Part shown: piece by piece, positions 10,079 to 19,908 of the stretch
Position numbering within the stretch: position 1 is the first letter of the stretch
Layout of the letters: every line of letters begins with the position of its first letter
NCBI RefSeq assembly: GCF_000797515.1
Contig: NZ_JSBN01000019.1
Location: 1 to 50,698, forward strand
DNA: 50,698 nucleotides
Source of the DNA: Sphingomonas sp. Ant H11
Lineage (GTDB): Bacteria; Pseudomonadota; Alphaproteobacteria; Sphingomonadales; Sphingomonadaceae
Direction: 5' to 3'
Notes under the pieces: model-generated
Databases searched by the model: none
The model's input: only the letters and a program-made list of their open reading frames with translations
Told to the model about the DNA's origin: nothing
Position numbers and translations under genes: made by a program

Positions 10079-10714
10079 ATGCTCTACGACACGCATTACC
10101 GCCACAATGAGGCACTCTCGCCGGAGGCACTCACCACTCTCCCCGCCGCGCTCCACGCTCTCAACGCAGGCGTCGACGACTGCCGGCGTGCCGGCAAGGC
10201 GATCGACCGCGACGCCGCCATCTTGCTGCTGATCCGCAATTTGGCCGCTGTCGCGGAACGCAACGCGCCTAGCGTCAACAATCTGCGGCTCCGCTGCGCG
10301 GAAGACCGCATGACCGTCATCGCCGGCTCGGCCTTGCTCGACATCGCCGGCAACAGCGTCGCCGGCGATGTCACGGCGAAGCGTGTCTTCCATCGACAGG
10401 CTCGCCTCGCGCTCGCTTCGCTTGGCGAGGCAATCGGCCTCAATCAGCACGACGTCCGGATCGACACCGAGCTGGGGGCTATCACGGACGATGGCACAAC
10501 CGAGCTGCGCCATGCGGACCTGTCGATCCGGGTCCGTCCGCACAGCTTCCTCCCTGACAGTGAAGTCACCTTCAACCGCTGCCGGGGTGGCGAACACGCT
10601 GGCCCCGTCCAGCGTGCGCCGATCGCCGAGCTGCTGGATGCTGCCGCGTTCCAGCGCCGGCTCGCTGTCACGGTCGGCGACGTAGGCGCTCAGCGCCTCG
10701 CCGCTGCCGCTTGA
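10079..10714 (+). CDS. Hypothetical protein of sphingomonad mobile elements, 211 aa
   Basis: The start is ATG 10079, seven bases after a GGAGG site (GGGAGGTTCGACAATG). The protein begins MLYDTHYRHNEALSPEALTT and has a helical N-terminal half and a C-terminal half rich in beta-prone segments. I recognise no catalytic motif and no membrane segment. It sits between the PAPS-reductase gene and the DUF6927 gene and has the same orientation and codon use, so it belongs to the same accessory cassette. Function unknown. Confidence 0.68.
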   Translation: MLYDTHYRHNEALSPEALTTLPAALHALNAGVDDCRRAGKAIDRDAAILLLIRNLAAVAERNAPSVNNLRLRCAEDRMTVIAGSALLDIAGNSVAGDVTAKRVFHRQARLALASLGEAIGLNQHDVRIDTELGAITDDGTTELRHADLSIRVRPHSFLPDSEVTFNRCRGGEHAGPVQRAPIAELLDAAAFQRRLAVTVGDVGAQRLAAAA

Positions 10715-10738
10715 ACTTCTAATCTCAGGAGCATCGCC

Positions 10739-11349
10739 ATGGGTTGGCTCTACATGCGCGACATGCGCGGGCACGCGACGCCGCGCGCTATCTCGACAAC
10801 CAATTCACCTACTCGCGCGACGATCACCGCCTCACCGTGTTGGCCTCGTCGATGATCGGGTCGACCTATTATGCCGCGTGCGAACGCATCGAAGCGAGTG
10901 GTGATCGGGAGGTGTTCGCCGTCGTCTGCCTCACCAGGCACAACCCGCGCTCCACTGACGGTCATGTCTTCGGGTATAAGGATATGACTGAACACATGGG
11001 ACCTTGCGAAAGCGAGTGCCCCGCGGCGATCCTTGACGAGCTGACCACCACCGACAGCAAGTACGCATCGGAGTGGCGCGAGCGCTGTCGCGCGAACCTC
11101 GTTGCCCGAAAGCTCGAACAGGCGAAGCCGACGCCGAAACCGGGGCAAACCATCATCTTCGATGAACCCATGCGCTTCAGCGACGGCAGCGACCGCGCCC
11201 GCTTTGAGGTGGTCGCCAATCCCAAGGGTAGAACGCCGCTCTTCCGTGACCCGGAGAGCCGCGCGATCTGCCGGATCCCGGCCTTCCGCAAGCGGTCCTA
11301 TCGTATCATCCACGCCGCGATCGTTCCGAAGGACGCGTCCAGTGGCTGA
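10739..11349 (+). CDS. DUF6927-like protein (one frameshift)
   Basis: The true N-terminus is MGWLYMRDMRGHATPR from ATG 10739, with a GGAG site upstream (TCAGGAGCATCGCC). The frame breaks at about 10790: adding one base gives AYLDNQFTYSRDDHR and continues to the stop at 11349, about 203 residues. The N-terminus and the VLASSMIGSTYYAACE segment are what I recall of the DUF6927 family, found on alphaproteobacterial plasmids and ICEs. Function unknown. Its stop overlaps the GTG start of the next, interrupted gene. Confidence 0.77.
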
Positions 11350-11399
11350 CCGTGCGCCCGTGATCGCTGCCTGGGGCGCTGGCGTCGATTCCACCGCCA
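11342..11399 (+). pseudogene. 5' fragment of a PP-loop gene split by the Tn7-like transposon
   Basis: From GTG 11342, overlapping the DUF6927 stop, the frame reads VADRAPVIAAWGAGVDSTAM and then runs into transposon sequence, ending at TAA 11417. The WGAGVDST stretch is a PP-loop ATPase motif. The rest of the gene resumes at about 19909 on the other side of the transposon. Confidence 0.75.
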
Positions 11400-11530
11400 T
11401 GTCTGTGGAGAATCGATAAGCGCATATGACGTTGACGGTTGCGGGCGGCGTCCGGCGACCGTCGAGAACCATTAATCTCATTCGCAGAATCGGTTCTCGA
11501 TTCGCCGGCGGCTTCCGAGAATCGATAAAT
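11400..11530. repeat. Left transposon end with four TnsB-site-like repeats
   Basis: Four same-direction copies of a GAGAAYCRWTAA-like repeat are visible: GGAGAATCGATAA at 11407-11419, CGAGAACCATTAATC at 11463-11477, GCAGAATCGGTTCTC at 11484-11498 and CGAGAATCGATAAAT at 11516-11530. The second and third also form an inverted repeat (TCGAGAACC / GGTTCTCGA). The array lies between the target-gene fragment and the stop of the primase-helicase gene. Spacing over about 130 bp resembles a Tn7 left end. Confidence 0.65.
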
Positions 11531-11545
11531 GATTCCACCCCCAGA

Positions 11546-13994
11546 TTACTCGATGCTGTAGCCGAGCGCGCGATATCCGGCCTGGCGCTTGGCGGCCATG
11601 CGCGAGAGCATCGGGACCGCATCGTCGATATAGTCATAGACGAGCACGTCAGTTTTCCCCCGCGTGCCGGCGATGCAGGCGCCCTACATACTGGGCGAGC
11701 GTCCCTTTCCAGGAGATCGGCATGGTCAGGAACAGCGTGTCGAGACGGTCGTCATCGAACCCTTCGCCGATGTAGCGGCCCGTTGCGAGAATAAGCCGCT
11801 CCTCGCTGTCAGGCACACGCAGTGCGGCGTCCGCTACCTTGCGTTCCGCCGCGCTCATTCCACCCCGCAACACCACGAGGTTCCGCACGAACCGGGATAA
11901 CCGGCCCTGCAGATATTCGAGATGGTCCTTGCGCTCTGTCAGGATTACCGGCGACCGCTTCGCCTCCAAGGCACGCAGCACGTCATCGAAGATAAGATCG
12001 TTTCGGGCCACGTCCTGCGCCAGCGCGGCATAAACCGCCGGCATCGGCGGTCTGTCCATGATCGCGAGCGGCTGCGGCAGCCGGAATGCCGTGCGTCGTT
12101 GCCGTGTGCGATGGGCGATCCCGCGGCGGGCAGCCTGGGTTCGCGCATCCACCCGATAGCGGATCGGGCCGCACTGCATGAAGATGATCGGCTGATGCCC
12201 ATCCTTGCGCGCAACCGTTGCGGACAGGCCGAGCACGAACCTGGCCTTGGCGCGCCGAGCCACAAGCTCGAAGCTCGCCGCGGACAGGTGATGGCACTCA
12301 TCGACGATGAGGTGACCATAATCGCCAACCAGATCCGAGACCTCGCCGTGCCTTACGAGGCTCTGTATCAGCGCCACGTCGATCACGCCTGTAGGCTTCC
12401 GCTTGCCGCCGCCGATCGTCCCGATCAGCTTCGGATCGATATTGAGGAACGTTCGCAGCCGTTCGACCCATTGGCTGAGCAGTTCCTTGCGATGGACGAG
12501 CACGAGTGTATTGACCTGCCGCTTTGCGATGAGGTGTGCGGCTACCACCGTCTTGCCGAACGCCGTTGTCGCGGCCAGCACCCCATCATCATGCGGATCG
12601 AGCGCGTCGACCGCCTTTTGCTGGGGTTCTTCGAGATCACCCTGGAACGACAGACCGTCCGGGAGCGGAGTCCCTGCCATTCGCTGGTCGTCGATCCTGA
12701 CAGTGCTTCCATGAGCAGCGATAAGCGCGACCAGTTCGTCGAGGCATCCTCGCGGCAGCCCGATATGTTTCTGGTGAAGCTCCGCGCAGGAGATGATCCT
12801 CGGCTTGCCGAACGTCGGCAGGCGCATCGCCTGCGCCCGATAGAACTCGGGATTCTGGAACGCCGCGAGCCTGACGATCTGCGCGGTTAGCGCCGCCGGC
12901 AACCCAGTCCGGTCGATGTAGACCTGATCGCCCAGCACGATATCGAGTGTCCCAGACAGCGGTTCGGCCACAGGCAACAAGGGCGGCCGCCGGGACGGTG
13001 TCATCCGCCAGGGCTCGGCGGCATGCTCGTCCTCCACCGGCATCCGCACACCCAGCACCCGCCCGCGCATTTCCGCGTCGGCCACCATGCGCGCGGCGTC
13101 GTGCGCATCCAGCTGCGACAGCGAAGACAGGAACGCCCATTGATCGGGATAGGGGCGCAACTGCTCATCCACGAACAGGCTGTTTCCCCGCCGACGGGCG
13201 TGCCCCTGCAGCGGCAGCGCGATCAGATTGCCGAACCCGCCGAGCGGCATGGTGTCCTGGCTCGGGAAGAAGCGATCATAGGAGCCGAACCCGATCTCCG
13301 GACGTCGCTCCATCGTGTCAGTCAACAGCGATGCGCCAAGAGCGCGGGCGGTTCGTGCCGGCACGGCGTCGGCGAAGAAGATCCAGACATGCCCGCCATT
13401 GCCGGAACGGGATCGCTCAAGTGCCGCAGGCACCCCTCGCAGGCGGCAGGTTTCCATCATGGCCAGCGCGTCCTCGGCCCAGCTTGCCTTGTCAAAGTCG
13501 GCTGCGAGGAACCGGCAACTCTCATCGGAAAGCAGCGGGTAAACGCCTGCCACGAAGTCGCCGGCATCCGATCGCGAGGATGCGCCGCCGCGCAGATGCT
13601 TGTCGATCACCTCGTTCGTCACGGGCAGGAAAGCCTGGTGCGCGCACTCGCCGCATTTGACCTGTGGCTTGTCGCAGAGTCCGCGTTTCCATTCGTTGCC
13701 GCAGGCGGGTGCATAGCCACCGCGCCCGGTCTTGCGATTGTCCCAGCGCAGTGGGAAGACATCCTCGCGACCGGCGAACAGCCTGCGGAACAACGCGACC
13801 TTCTTATCTGTCGGCGATGTCGCGGTCACCGGAGCGTCGGAGAACAGGGAGATCGCATCAGCTTTTCGGTGCTCGGTCGATTGTTGCGTCGCGACGGCGT
13901 CCAGCGCTGCGATCACCGCTGCCCGCTCGTCATCCAGCGCCTTGAGCCGGGCCCGCAGCCGCGCCGCTTCATCCGTGCCGGCAGATCCGTTCAC
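11546..13994 (-). CDS. TOTE-type archaeo-eukaryotic primase fused to SF2 helicase (one frameshift)
   Basis: The protein has about 815 residues. Residues 65-310 hold a primase domain with a Cys cluster (ACGNEW...CDKPQVKCGEC), the acidic pair in AADFDK (D166, D168) and the His in GGHVWIFF. A superfamily 2 helicase follows: Walker A variant TTAFGKT (about 476-482), DECH box (565-568), SAT (591-593) and QYVGRLHR near 770. The GTG start at 13994 overlaps the tniQ stop (GTGA). The frame ends early at 11649 through one extra C in a 5-base run (about 11656-11660). Correcting it adds DVLVYDYIDDAVPML to GYSIE and ends at 11546. Such fusions are thought to act in conflict or replication; operon position suggests a role in transposition or its repair. 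Confidence 0.88.
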
Positions 13995-15895
13995 ATTGCT
14001 GCAGTCGTTTCGGGCAACCGATCACGGTAGACTCCGCGGATCACTTTTTCGGCGCTCTCGCGGTGATAGAAGGGCTGCAGCTTTCGGCTTCCAGCGATCG
14101 CCGGCACCAGACCGGCGCTCCGCAGATGTTGATGAACCCTCACGGCATGCGTAGCTTTGCCGGGGATGCGCGCCAACTCGGCAGCGCTGACGAAGCGCGC
14201 GCCGAACGCTTCGACCTCTGCTCGCCGTAAGGCGGGCATGATCCTGAGGGGTGTCTGTTTCCTGTCGATTGTCAGCCATCCCATTTGCTTGAGCTTTGCG
14301 ACCGTCGGGATGGTCACGCCGAGGTGCCGCGCAGCTTGCGCCATGAGCATGAACATCGGATCGTCCTCATATTCGAGGCCGGTGATCACTGCGTCGGTAT
14401 CGACCAGTATCTGCGCAAAGCCCCGTTCGCCGCGCAAGCGGCCCGTAGCCCTGATCTGGCCACGCAGCAGCCCGCCGATAATCGCCTCCGAAGAGCGATA
14501 ACAGATGCGCACGGCCCGCAGGATCGTCTCGCTGCCTGGCGGCGGCGCTGTGACGAACGGCGCATCGCCGTGCAAAGCCATAAGGAAGCGGTCGAGATCT
14601 GCCAGACGATACTGCGCCGGGATCGACGCTCCACCAAGCGGGAAGGCGCGGGGAAGATAATGTCGCGCTATGAGCGCCTTGAACAGCCCGAGACCGACGC
14701 CGAGATAACGCCGTGCGTCCTCGGGAGAACAGGACTCGCGGAAGAAGGCCGTCAACGGCTCCTCGAGGGATTTCGGCACGACCATACCCCGGGCGTTGCT
14801 CGGCAGCGAGTCGATCAACCTCAATGCCGCAGCTACGGTCGCGACCCGTTCAGCGGATACGCCGCAGAGCTTCGCCAGACCGCCTAGCGTGGTGAGATCG
14901 CCTTCTGTTGCGGGTTGGCGGAACAACATCGTGCCTGCTGTTATCGGCACATTCTTCACCACATGATTCCTGACGACCTCCCGGATCGGGTCGAGAGTCG
15001 GATTGGTGGACAGGCCGAGCCAGTATTGCAGACGCCCATAGACACCCACAGGCGTCAGACGCTTGAGCGGACATGCCGCCAGCATCCCGTCCAGCATCTT
15101 TTCGAACTGGTTGGGGAAGTCCTCGCAGACCGCAAAGCCCGCCGCCATGGTGCGGGCACGTTCCGCCGGCTCCTGCCGGCGCCAGCTGATGATCGATCTG
15201 CCCCAGCGTGCGACCGAGCCCACCCATTGCATGATCTCGGCGCGTCCGCGACGCCAGGCTGTCGAGGAACGCGTGGAGATACGGGGTCCATCACCAAGCC
15301 TGCCGACAAGATAGGCATCGCCGATCTTGCCGTCCGACGTGATCGCTTCAGTATATTCCTGCGTCAGATCGTGCCCACATGTGCAACGCGCTGGTGAGAG
15401 GTCCGAACGGCGGAACACGTGCCGACAGGCAGGACATATCGCCAGCAGCGCCCGACCGTGATGAGGACAACTCGATACCTTCGCCAGGTCCCACCAGGAG
15501 CGCCGCCACGGCCGACAGGCGACCGGCCCGTGACCCCGCTCGATATCCGATCGCATGCAGTCCGGGCAGATACGGGCGAAGTGACAACTATAGCTGATAT
15601 TGCCGCTGCGGCTCACAAGCTCACCTGCAAGGACGCTCCCACCCTCGGTCTGCAGTATCGAGTTACGGAGCAATGTTTCGAGCGGGACGCCGCTGAGCCG
15701 CGCGATATCGTGAAAGCGTCGCCCACGCTCCATATCCCGAACGAAGTCGGTCCGGTCGACCAGCGGCACTTGACGCGCAAATTCCAGCTGGGTTTCACAG
15801 CCATGCCGCAGGGCAAGCCGGTTGAACAGTGCCCAGCCTGGCTCGAACGTTGCCGGCCGCACCCGCAACGCAAGTCGAGTTGCCGATGCTGTCAT
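13991..15895 (-). CDS. tniQ: TniQ-family transposition protein, 634 aa
   Basis: TniQ/TnsD proteins select target DNA and recruit the AAA+ ATPase; this is family knowledge. The start is ATG 15895 (MTASATRLALRVRPATFEPG), overlapping the tniB stop by 4 nt; upstream in-frame residues are Arg-rich and lie inside tniB. The N-terminal TniQ domain (about 1-170) contains zinc-ribbon cysteines (CHFARICPDC; CPHHGRALLAICPACRHVF; CTCGHD). The long C-terminal half contains several HTH-like segments (e.g. HLGVTIPTVAKLKQMGWLT), which would suit site-specific target binding. It is longer than the roughly 400-residue TniQ of mercury transposons. No frameshift. Confidence 0.9.
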   Translation of the reverse strand: MTASATRLALRVRPATFEPGWALFNRLALRHGCETQLEFARQVPLVDRTDFVRDMERGRRFHDIARLSGVPLETLLRNSILQTEGGSVLAGELVSRSGNISYSCHFARICPDCMRSDIERGHGPVACRPWRRSWWDLAKVSSCPHHGRALLAICPACRHVFRRSDLSPARCTCGHDLTQEYTEAITSDGKIGDAYLVGRLGDGPRISTRSSTAWRRGRAEIMQWVGSVARWGRSIISWRRQEPAERARTMAAGFAVCEDFPNQFEKMLDGMLAACPLKRLTPVGVYGRLQYWLGLSTNPTLDPIREVVRNHVVKNVPITAGTMLFRQPATEGDLTTLGGLAKLCGVSAERVATVAAALRLIDSLPSNARGMVVPKSLEEPLTAFFRESCSPEDARRYLGVGLGLFKALIARHYLPRAFPLGGASIPAQYRLADLDRFLMALHGDAPFVTAPPPGSETILRAVRICYRSSEAIIGGLLRGQIRATGRLRGERGFAQILVDTDAVITGLEYEDDPMFMLMAQAARHLGVTIPTVAKLKQMGWLTIDRKQTPLRIMPALRRAEVEAFGARFVSAAELARIPGKATHAVRVHQHLRSAGLVPAIAGSRKLQPFYHRESAEKVIRGVYRDRLPETTAAM

Positions 15896-17025
15896 AATCC
15901 CTCGCGCACGAAGGGCCGCAGGGGTTGCGCGCCCCTTCCGCGCAGCTTTGTGACGCGGCTCATGTTCTTGGGCGACGGAGGTACGGCGTCGCGCAGCCAG
16001 ATCTCGCGCAGGCGTTCGGCCGAACACAGGAAGGGGTTGTCGTGGTGAGCCGGGCCGCCGCTCGGAACTGACGGTACATCCTCAAGGATCGCATCGAAGT
16101 CCAGCATATCCCTGACGTCGGGCTCATAAATCGGATGCCAGCCCGCATGAACCTCTCCCAACAGGTTCAGATCGATCGACCGCTGGCTGATCGCCAGTGC
16201 CACGCTCAGCGCCTGGCTCAGATATTTGGAGACGATCCCGATCTCGCCGCCCGTCGCGACGTAGATGCGTTTTGCCATCTCGTGCTTCGCGAGGCCGGAC
16301 GCATCCGGCAACCCCATCATCTTCTCCATGACGCCGAGCACGCCAGAGAACATCGTGCGGCCGCTCCGCGTCGCCCAGTCATAGGGCTTGAGGATGATCG
16401 TCGGTTGCAACCGGCGGCGCAGTTGCATCGTCTTCTCGCCCGCCACGGAGATGTCGAGCAACCGGGGAAGACCCGCGATCACGATCTGGACTTTTACCCG
16501 GTTGAGCAACGACTTGATGAACTCGGTCACTTCCGCCGTCATGTCGGGATTATTCTCGTTCACCATGTGATGCCCTTCGTCGATGAAGATCATCTCGGTG
16601 CCCGTCTCCTCGGCATAGAAGGCGATCTTCTCGATCACCTCGCTGGCGTTCCAATGGTCCCGCGCACGATAGCCGTAGGCGCCGAGGATCGCCCCCACCA
16701 GCGCCCGTCGCGTCGTCCGTTCCGGTGCTTCAACATAAACGATGCGGCGGATATCGGCATCCTCCGTCGCGCTATCGGGATAGTCGGCCATATAGTCCTC
16801 GAGCGCCGTCGTCTTGCCGGACCCAGCAGAGCCGATGATGAGCAGGGCCCGGGCCTTGAAGCGTCGGCCGTCCTCGCGCGGGCGGTATCGGCCATGTAAC
16901 TCGCGGATCGCCGCCTTCGCGCCCATGTGCCGCGTATGCGGGATCACCGTGGTCTCGAACGCAAGCACGGCGTCGGGCACCGCTGGCCGTGCCGGTAACG
17001 TCGCGGCGCGACGACGATGTGTCAT
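15892..17025 (-). CDS. tniB: TniB/TnsC-family AAA+ ATPase
   Basis: This is the regulatory ATPase that links target selection to the transposase. The 377-residue protein has Walker A GSAGSGKT (residues about 65-72), Walker B EMIFIDEGHH (about 144-153), and the sensor/arginine region VIAGLPRLLDISVAGEKTMQ followed by RRRLQPTIILKPYDW. I place the start at ATG 17025 (MTHRRRAATLPA), which overlaps the tniA stop by 4 nt like every other junction in the operon; an ATG at 17043 would add six residues. The gene is intact. Confidence 0.92.
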   Translation of the reverse strand: MTHRRRAATLPARPAVPDAVLAFETTVIPHTRHMGAKAAIRELHGRYRPREDGRRFKARALLIIGSAGSGKTTALEDYMADYPDSATEDADIRRIVYVEAPERTTRRALVGAILGAYGYRARDHWNASEVIEKIAFYAEETGTEMIFIDEGHHMVNENNPDMTAEVTEFIKSLLNRVKVQIVIAGLPRLLDISVAGEKTMQLRRRLQPTIILKPYDWATRSGRTMFSGVLGVMEKMMGLPDASGLAKHEMAKRIYVATGGEIGIVSKYLSQALSVALAISQRSIDLNLLGEVHAGWHPIYEPDVRDMLDFDAILEDVPSVPSGGPAHHDNPFLCSAERLREIWLRDAVPPSPKNMSRVTKLRGRGAQPLRPFVREGL

Positions 17026-19138
17026 CGCCTCGGGTCCGACCATTGTGCAACCAGAGCCTCGATGTCCGCGTCGAGATCGATGACGGGAGGCGACGGCACC
17101 GGTGCCTGTTTCGCCGCACGTGGTGCGGTTTCTACCGCCGGTGCCGGCGTTTCTATTTCAGGCGGTCGCTCTTGGCCTTCGATCGGCGTGAAGTAGCGAC
17201 CGTCGGTCTCATACCGCGCCGCCCGCGTCTTGCTGCGGACTTTACTCGCCTCACTTTGCAGATCTCCCGCCGTCTGTTCGGCAAGGCTGCGCGCCGCTTC
17301 GAGATCGGCGACCGTCACCGGCGCATTCTTCGGCAGGCTTCGCTTTGCGATCGAGCGATGGATCTTGTGCTGATATTTGGAGACGCCCCGCGATATGCAC
17401 TGGTCGACACACGGGATCATCAGCCATTCGCCACGCTCGTCGTCGAGCAGCCAGACCTCACCCAGATCATAGGGATCGTAGCGTAACTCCCAGTCCTTCT
17501 CCAACCCGCCGCGCGCGCCAGCAGGGGTTCGAGCTTCTCCCGATCAGCATAGAGTAGCCCCTCATATTGGATGCCGATGTTGGAGATGCGCCGGAAGAAG
17601 GTCTCTCCGGTCAGCCGTACAATATGGTCGAAGTCGGGAACCGGGCGCACTGGGTAAAGTGCGCTGAGTTCTCGCCAGCGCTCATAGGGCGTGCATTTCA
17701 ACGTATCGTGGACGCTGTGATGATAGTCGTCGACGATCCACTTGAGGATACGACTGCGCACATCCTCGAGCGACAGCCTTGCCCGCGCCACCGGATCATA
17801 GAGATCCATGGTCCGCGACGATGTCGTGCCTTCCTCATGGCTGAACACCTGCACGCCGATGGTCTGGAACACGCGCTCGACCGCGCCCTTCAACCATGGC
17901 ATTTTCACCGGCAGATTGACGATGCCGATGTCGAGCATCCTGGCGGCCGTCTGCAGCGATTGCGACCGGAACTCCTTGCCGTTGTCGCAGATCAGCCATT
18001 CGGGCACGCCGTGGCACGGCCAGTCATGCTCGATATCGGCGAACCCGGAGAGATCCTTCTTCCACAAGGAATGGGCAAGCGCTCTCTGGAGTGAGGCATA
18101 GGACGGCGCCTCGAAGCTCAGATGGACCCCTATGATCATGCGGGTGGCGCGATCGAGAAGCGCGGTGAGCCAGGGCCGCCCCAAGGCGCGGCCGCTCTCC
18201 GGATGCACCACCACCAGATCGATCAGACAATGATCCACCTCCACTTCTTCGAGCGGCCGTTCTGGCGGGCGCCGCCGCTCGAAGATGCCGAACTTCAGCC
18301 AGGCGGCACGCCGGCCGAAGCGACGCTCATATTCCTGTCGCTCGGTATAATTGTCGCGGATAAACACCCGGAAGGTGCGGTCGCTGACCGCAGGAACATC
18401 CTGTTCGCGGCACAGATCGACATAGCGGCGATAGGCATAGTTCTTCCGCCGCCGCGGCATGCCCAGATACCAGACTTCGACGGCTTGCCGCATGAGCTTG
18501 TAGGTATCGGGATAATCGCCGTTCGCGCGCGCATAGCGGGGTTGGCGTGCCCCGCGCCGATGATAGTGCGGGATCAGGAGCCGGATATCGCGACCGTGCC
18601 GACTCCATATGCCATACCACGCCCGTACTGTATAAGGATTGGGCCGGGCCACTGCCTTGGTGCGGCGCGGTTCGCCGTTCCCTTTTCGCCGCTCCGCGAC
18701 CATCCGGGCCGCAAGCGCGGTATCCTCGCGTTCCCATTGTTCATGATGCGCGTCGAACACGGCCTCAGCAGCAGCGGCATAGGCGCCCATAAGTGTTGGG
18801 TGCTCGCCGCGAATCGCGTCGACCATGCGTACATAGGTGTCCCTGCGCTCGGCCTCGCGGCGGATTTCTTCGGGCCAGAACTCCCAGGTTTTCTCCAGCG
18901 TCTCGGCGATGGCCTTGGGCAGGCCGTCCGCATTGCAAGGATGATGCGTCAGCCGCCGGGCACCATAGACGATGTCGATTTCATCGTCGCTCCATGTTCG
19001 CGCATCGCTGCCGCTCTGCGGTCGCATCAGATAGCCACGGCGCTTGCGCTCAATCACCAACCAGAGCGCCACCTGACCTTGATCGTCTCGGATCGAGAGC
19101 GTGTCGCCTTGCTGGAAGCGCATCGGCGTTGCGTTCAT
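17022..19138 (-). CDS. tniA: TniA/TnsB-family DDE transposase (one frameshift)
   Basis: This is the strand-transfer transposase of the Mu/Tn7/Tn5053 superfamily. An N-terminal HTH region precedes the rve integrase core with D302 (VEVDHCLIDL), D385 (LICDNGKEF) and E421 (LKGAVERVFQ), a D-36-E spacing. The Mu-transposase C-terminal beta-barrel (LTGETFFRRISNIGIQYEGL) follows. The frame breaks at about 17510 in an alternating GC stretch; inserting one base joins LLARAG to GLEKDWELRYDPYDLGEVWL and the acidic C-terminal tail, about 705 residues in all. The tail probably contacts TniB. The start overlaps the tnsA stop by 4 nt. Confidence 0.92.
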
Positions 19139-19816
19139 TTCGCATTCCTCCCCCGCATGAGGACGGTATCGTCATCGAGCGGTCGCTCGAGATCCATCGC
19201 AAACTCGCCGACTGCCACGAGGCCGAGCACGATGTTGACATGCACGGGGCGGCCGCCGAGCGCCTCGGCGGCTGCGCCCAGGTTCGACGGAAAGGGGAGG
19301 CGGGTGATTGTGGTGTGGATCGCGTGGAGGTTTTCTGCCGCTAGCACCGCCACCGTTGCGCGCAGGCGTCGCGCATTCGACAAGCGTGGCTGTCGCCGGA
19401 TATCGGTATCGAGCCACATCTCGTGCCGGGCCCCACGCGCGGCGCACTCGGCTTCGATTGCTGGCAACCGTCCGCCCAATGTCGGGTCAGCCGCCAATCG
19501 CGTGGCCAGTTTCACCTGCCGGTAGATGACCTCGCCGCCCACCGTCTCCAGCCGGATATCGGGGGGTGTAACGCCGCTGTCGGCCCGCATCCGTCCAAAC
19601 GAAGGTTTCCCGTTGCACCCCGAACTGCGCAACATCGGGATCGAAGTCGAGAAGTAACAGCGCATCGCGCTCGAGCAGGCTCTCATAAGGCAGCGCATCG
19701 CCAGCCTTGATCGACTGATACCAACCCGTGCACGATCTTCGGCCTGGCCGGTCTGCCGGGTTTCGGGCGAACCGCACCGTTGCGTCAGAACGCAAACGGG
19801 CTGATTTGTCGGTCAC
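19135..19816 (-). CDS. tnsA: TnsA-like endonuclease (one frameshift)
   Basis: TnsA cleaves the 5' ends of the transposon and makes Tn7-type transposition cut-and-paste. The catalytic set is visible: Glu in YESLLERDALLLLDFDPDV, Asp in YTPDIRLE and the Q-x-K motif in YRQVK. One extra base in a G6 run (about 19562-19567) splits the frame exactly at the catalytic Asp; removing it gives a continuous protein of about 226 residues. The GTG start at 19816 is poorly spaced from the best Shine-Dalgarno site (AAGGAG). An ATG just upstream, better spaced from that site, is out of frame by one base and may be the true start. Confidence 0.86.
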
Positions 19817-19864
19817 GCCGACATTCGCTATTCTCCTTATGGGAACGACTCGAATTGCCGGATC

Positions 19865-19908
19865 AGTATAACTGCTTCCGCAAAGGGCGTTAATCGGTTC
19901 CGCTCAGA
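19865..19908. repeat. Right transposon end: two TnsB-like sites overlapping the operon promoter
   Basis: Read on the minus strand, GCGGAACCGATTAACG (19903-19888) and GCGGAAGCAGTTATAC (19881-19866) are related to the left-end repeat and lie in inverted orientation to it. The second contains TATACT (19870-19865), a good -10 hexamer for the tnsA operon; the first covers the -35 position. Binding of TniA here would both mark the end and repress the operon. Confidence 0.55.

Larger units (their letters stand above)
11400..19908. mobile_element. Tn7-like transposon with TnsA, TniA/B/Q and primase-helicase
   Basis: About 8.5 kb holds a single minus-strand operon: tnsA (19816) - tniA/tnsB - tniB/tnsC - tniQ - TOTE-type primase-helicase (ending 11546). 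The element interrupts a PP-loop gene whose two halves flank it. Ends are defined by related 21-bp sequences: TCTGTGGAGAATCGATAAGC on the plus strand from 11402 and TCTGAGCGGAACCGATTAAC on the minus strand from 19908 inward, with 15 of 21 matching positions. Internal copies of the repeat continue inward from both ends. TnsA makes a cut-and-paste mechanism likely (family knowledge). No clean target-site duplication is visible and roughly 20-25 codons of the target gene are missing. Two genes carry one-base indels, so activity cannot be judged from this assembly. Confidence 0.85.

Noticed and set aside
11400..11530. Short CRISPR-like array
   Set aside because: Repeats are 12-15 bp, imperfect, irregularly spaced (20-57 bp) and located at a transposon end; no cas genes are present.
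18122..19525. 467-codon plus-strand open frame within the transposon
   Set aside because: Antisense to tniA, whose DDE motifs are unmistakable.
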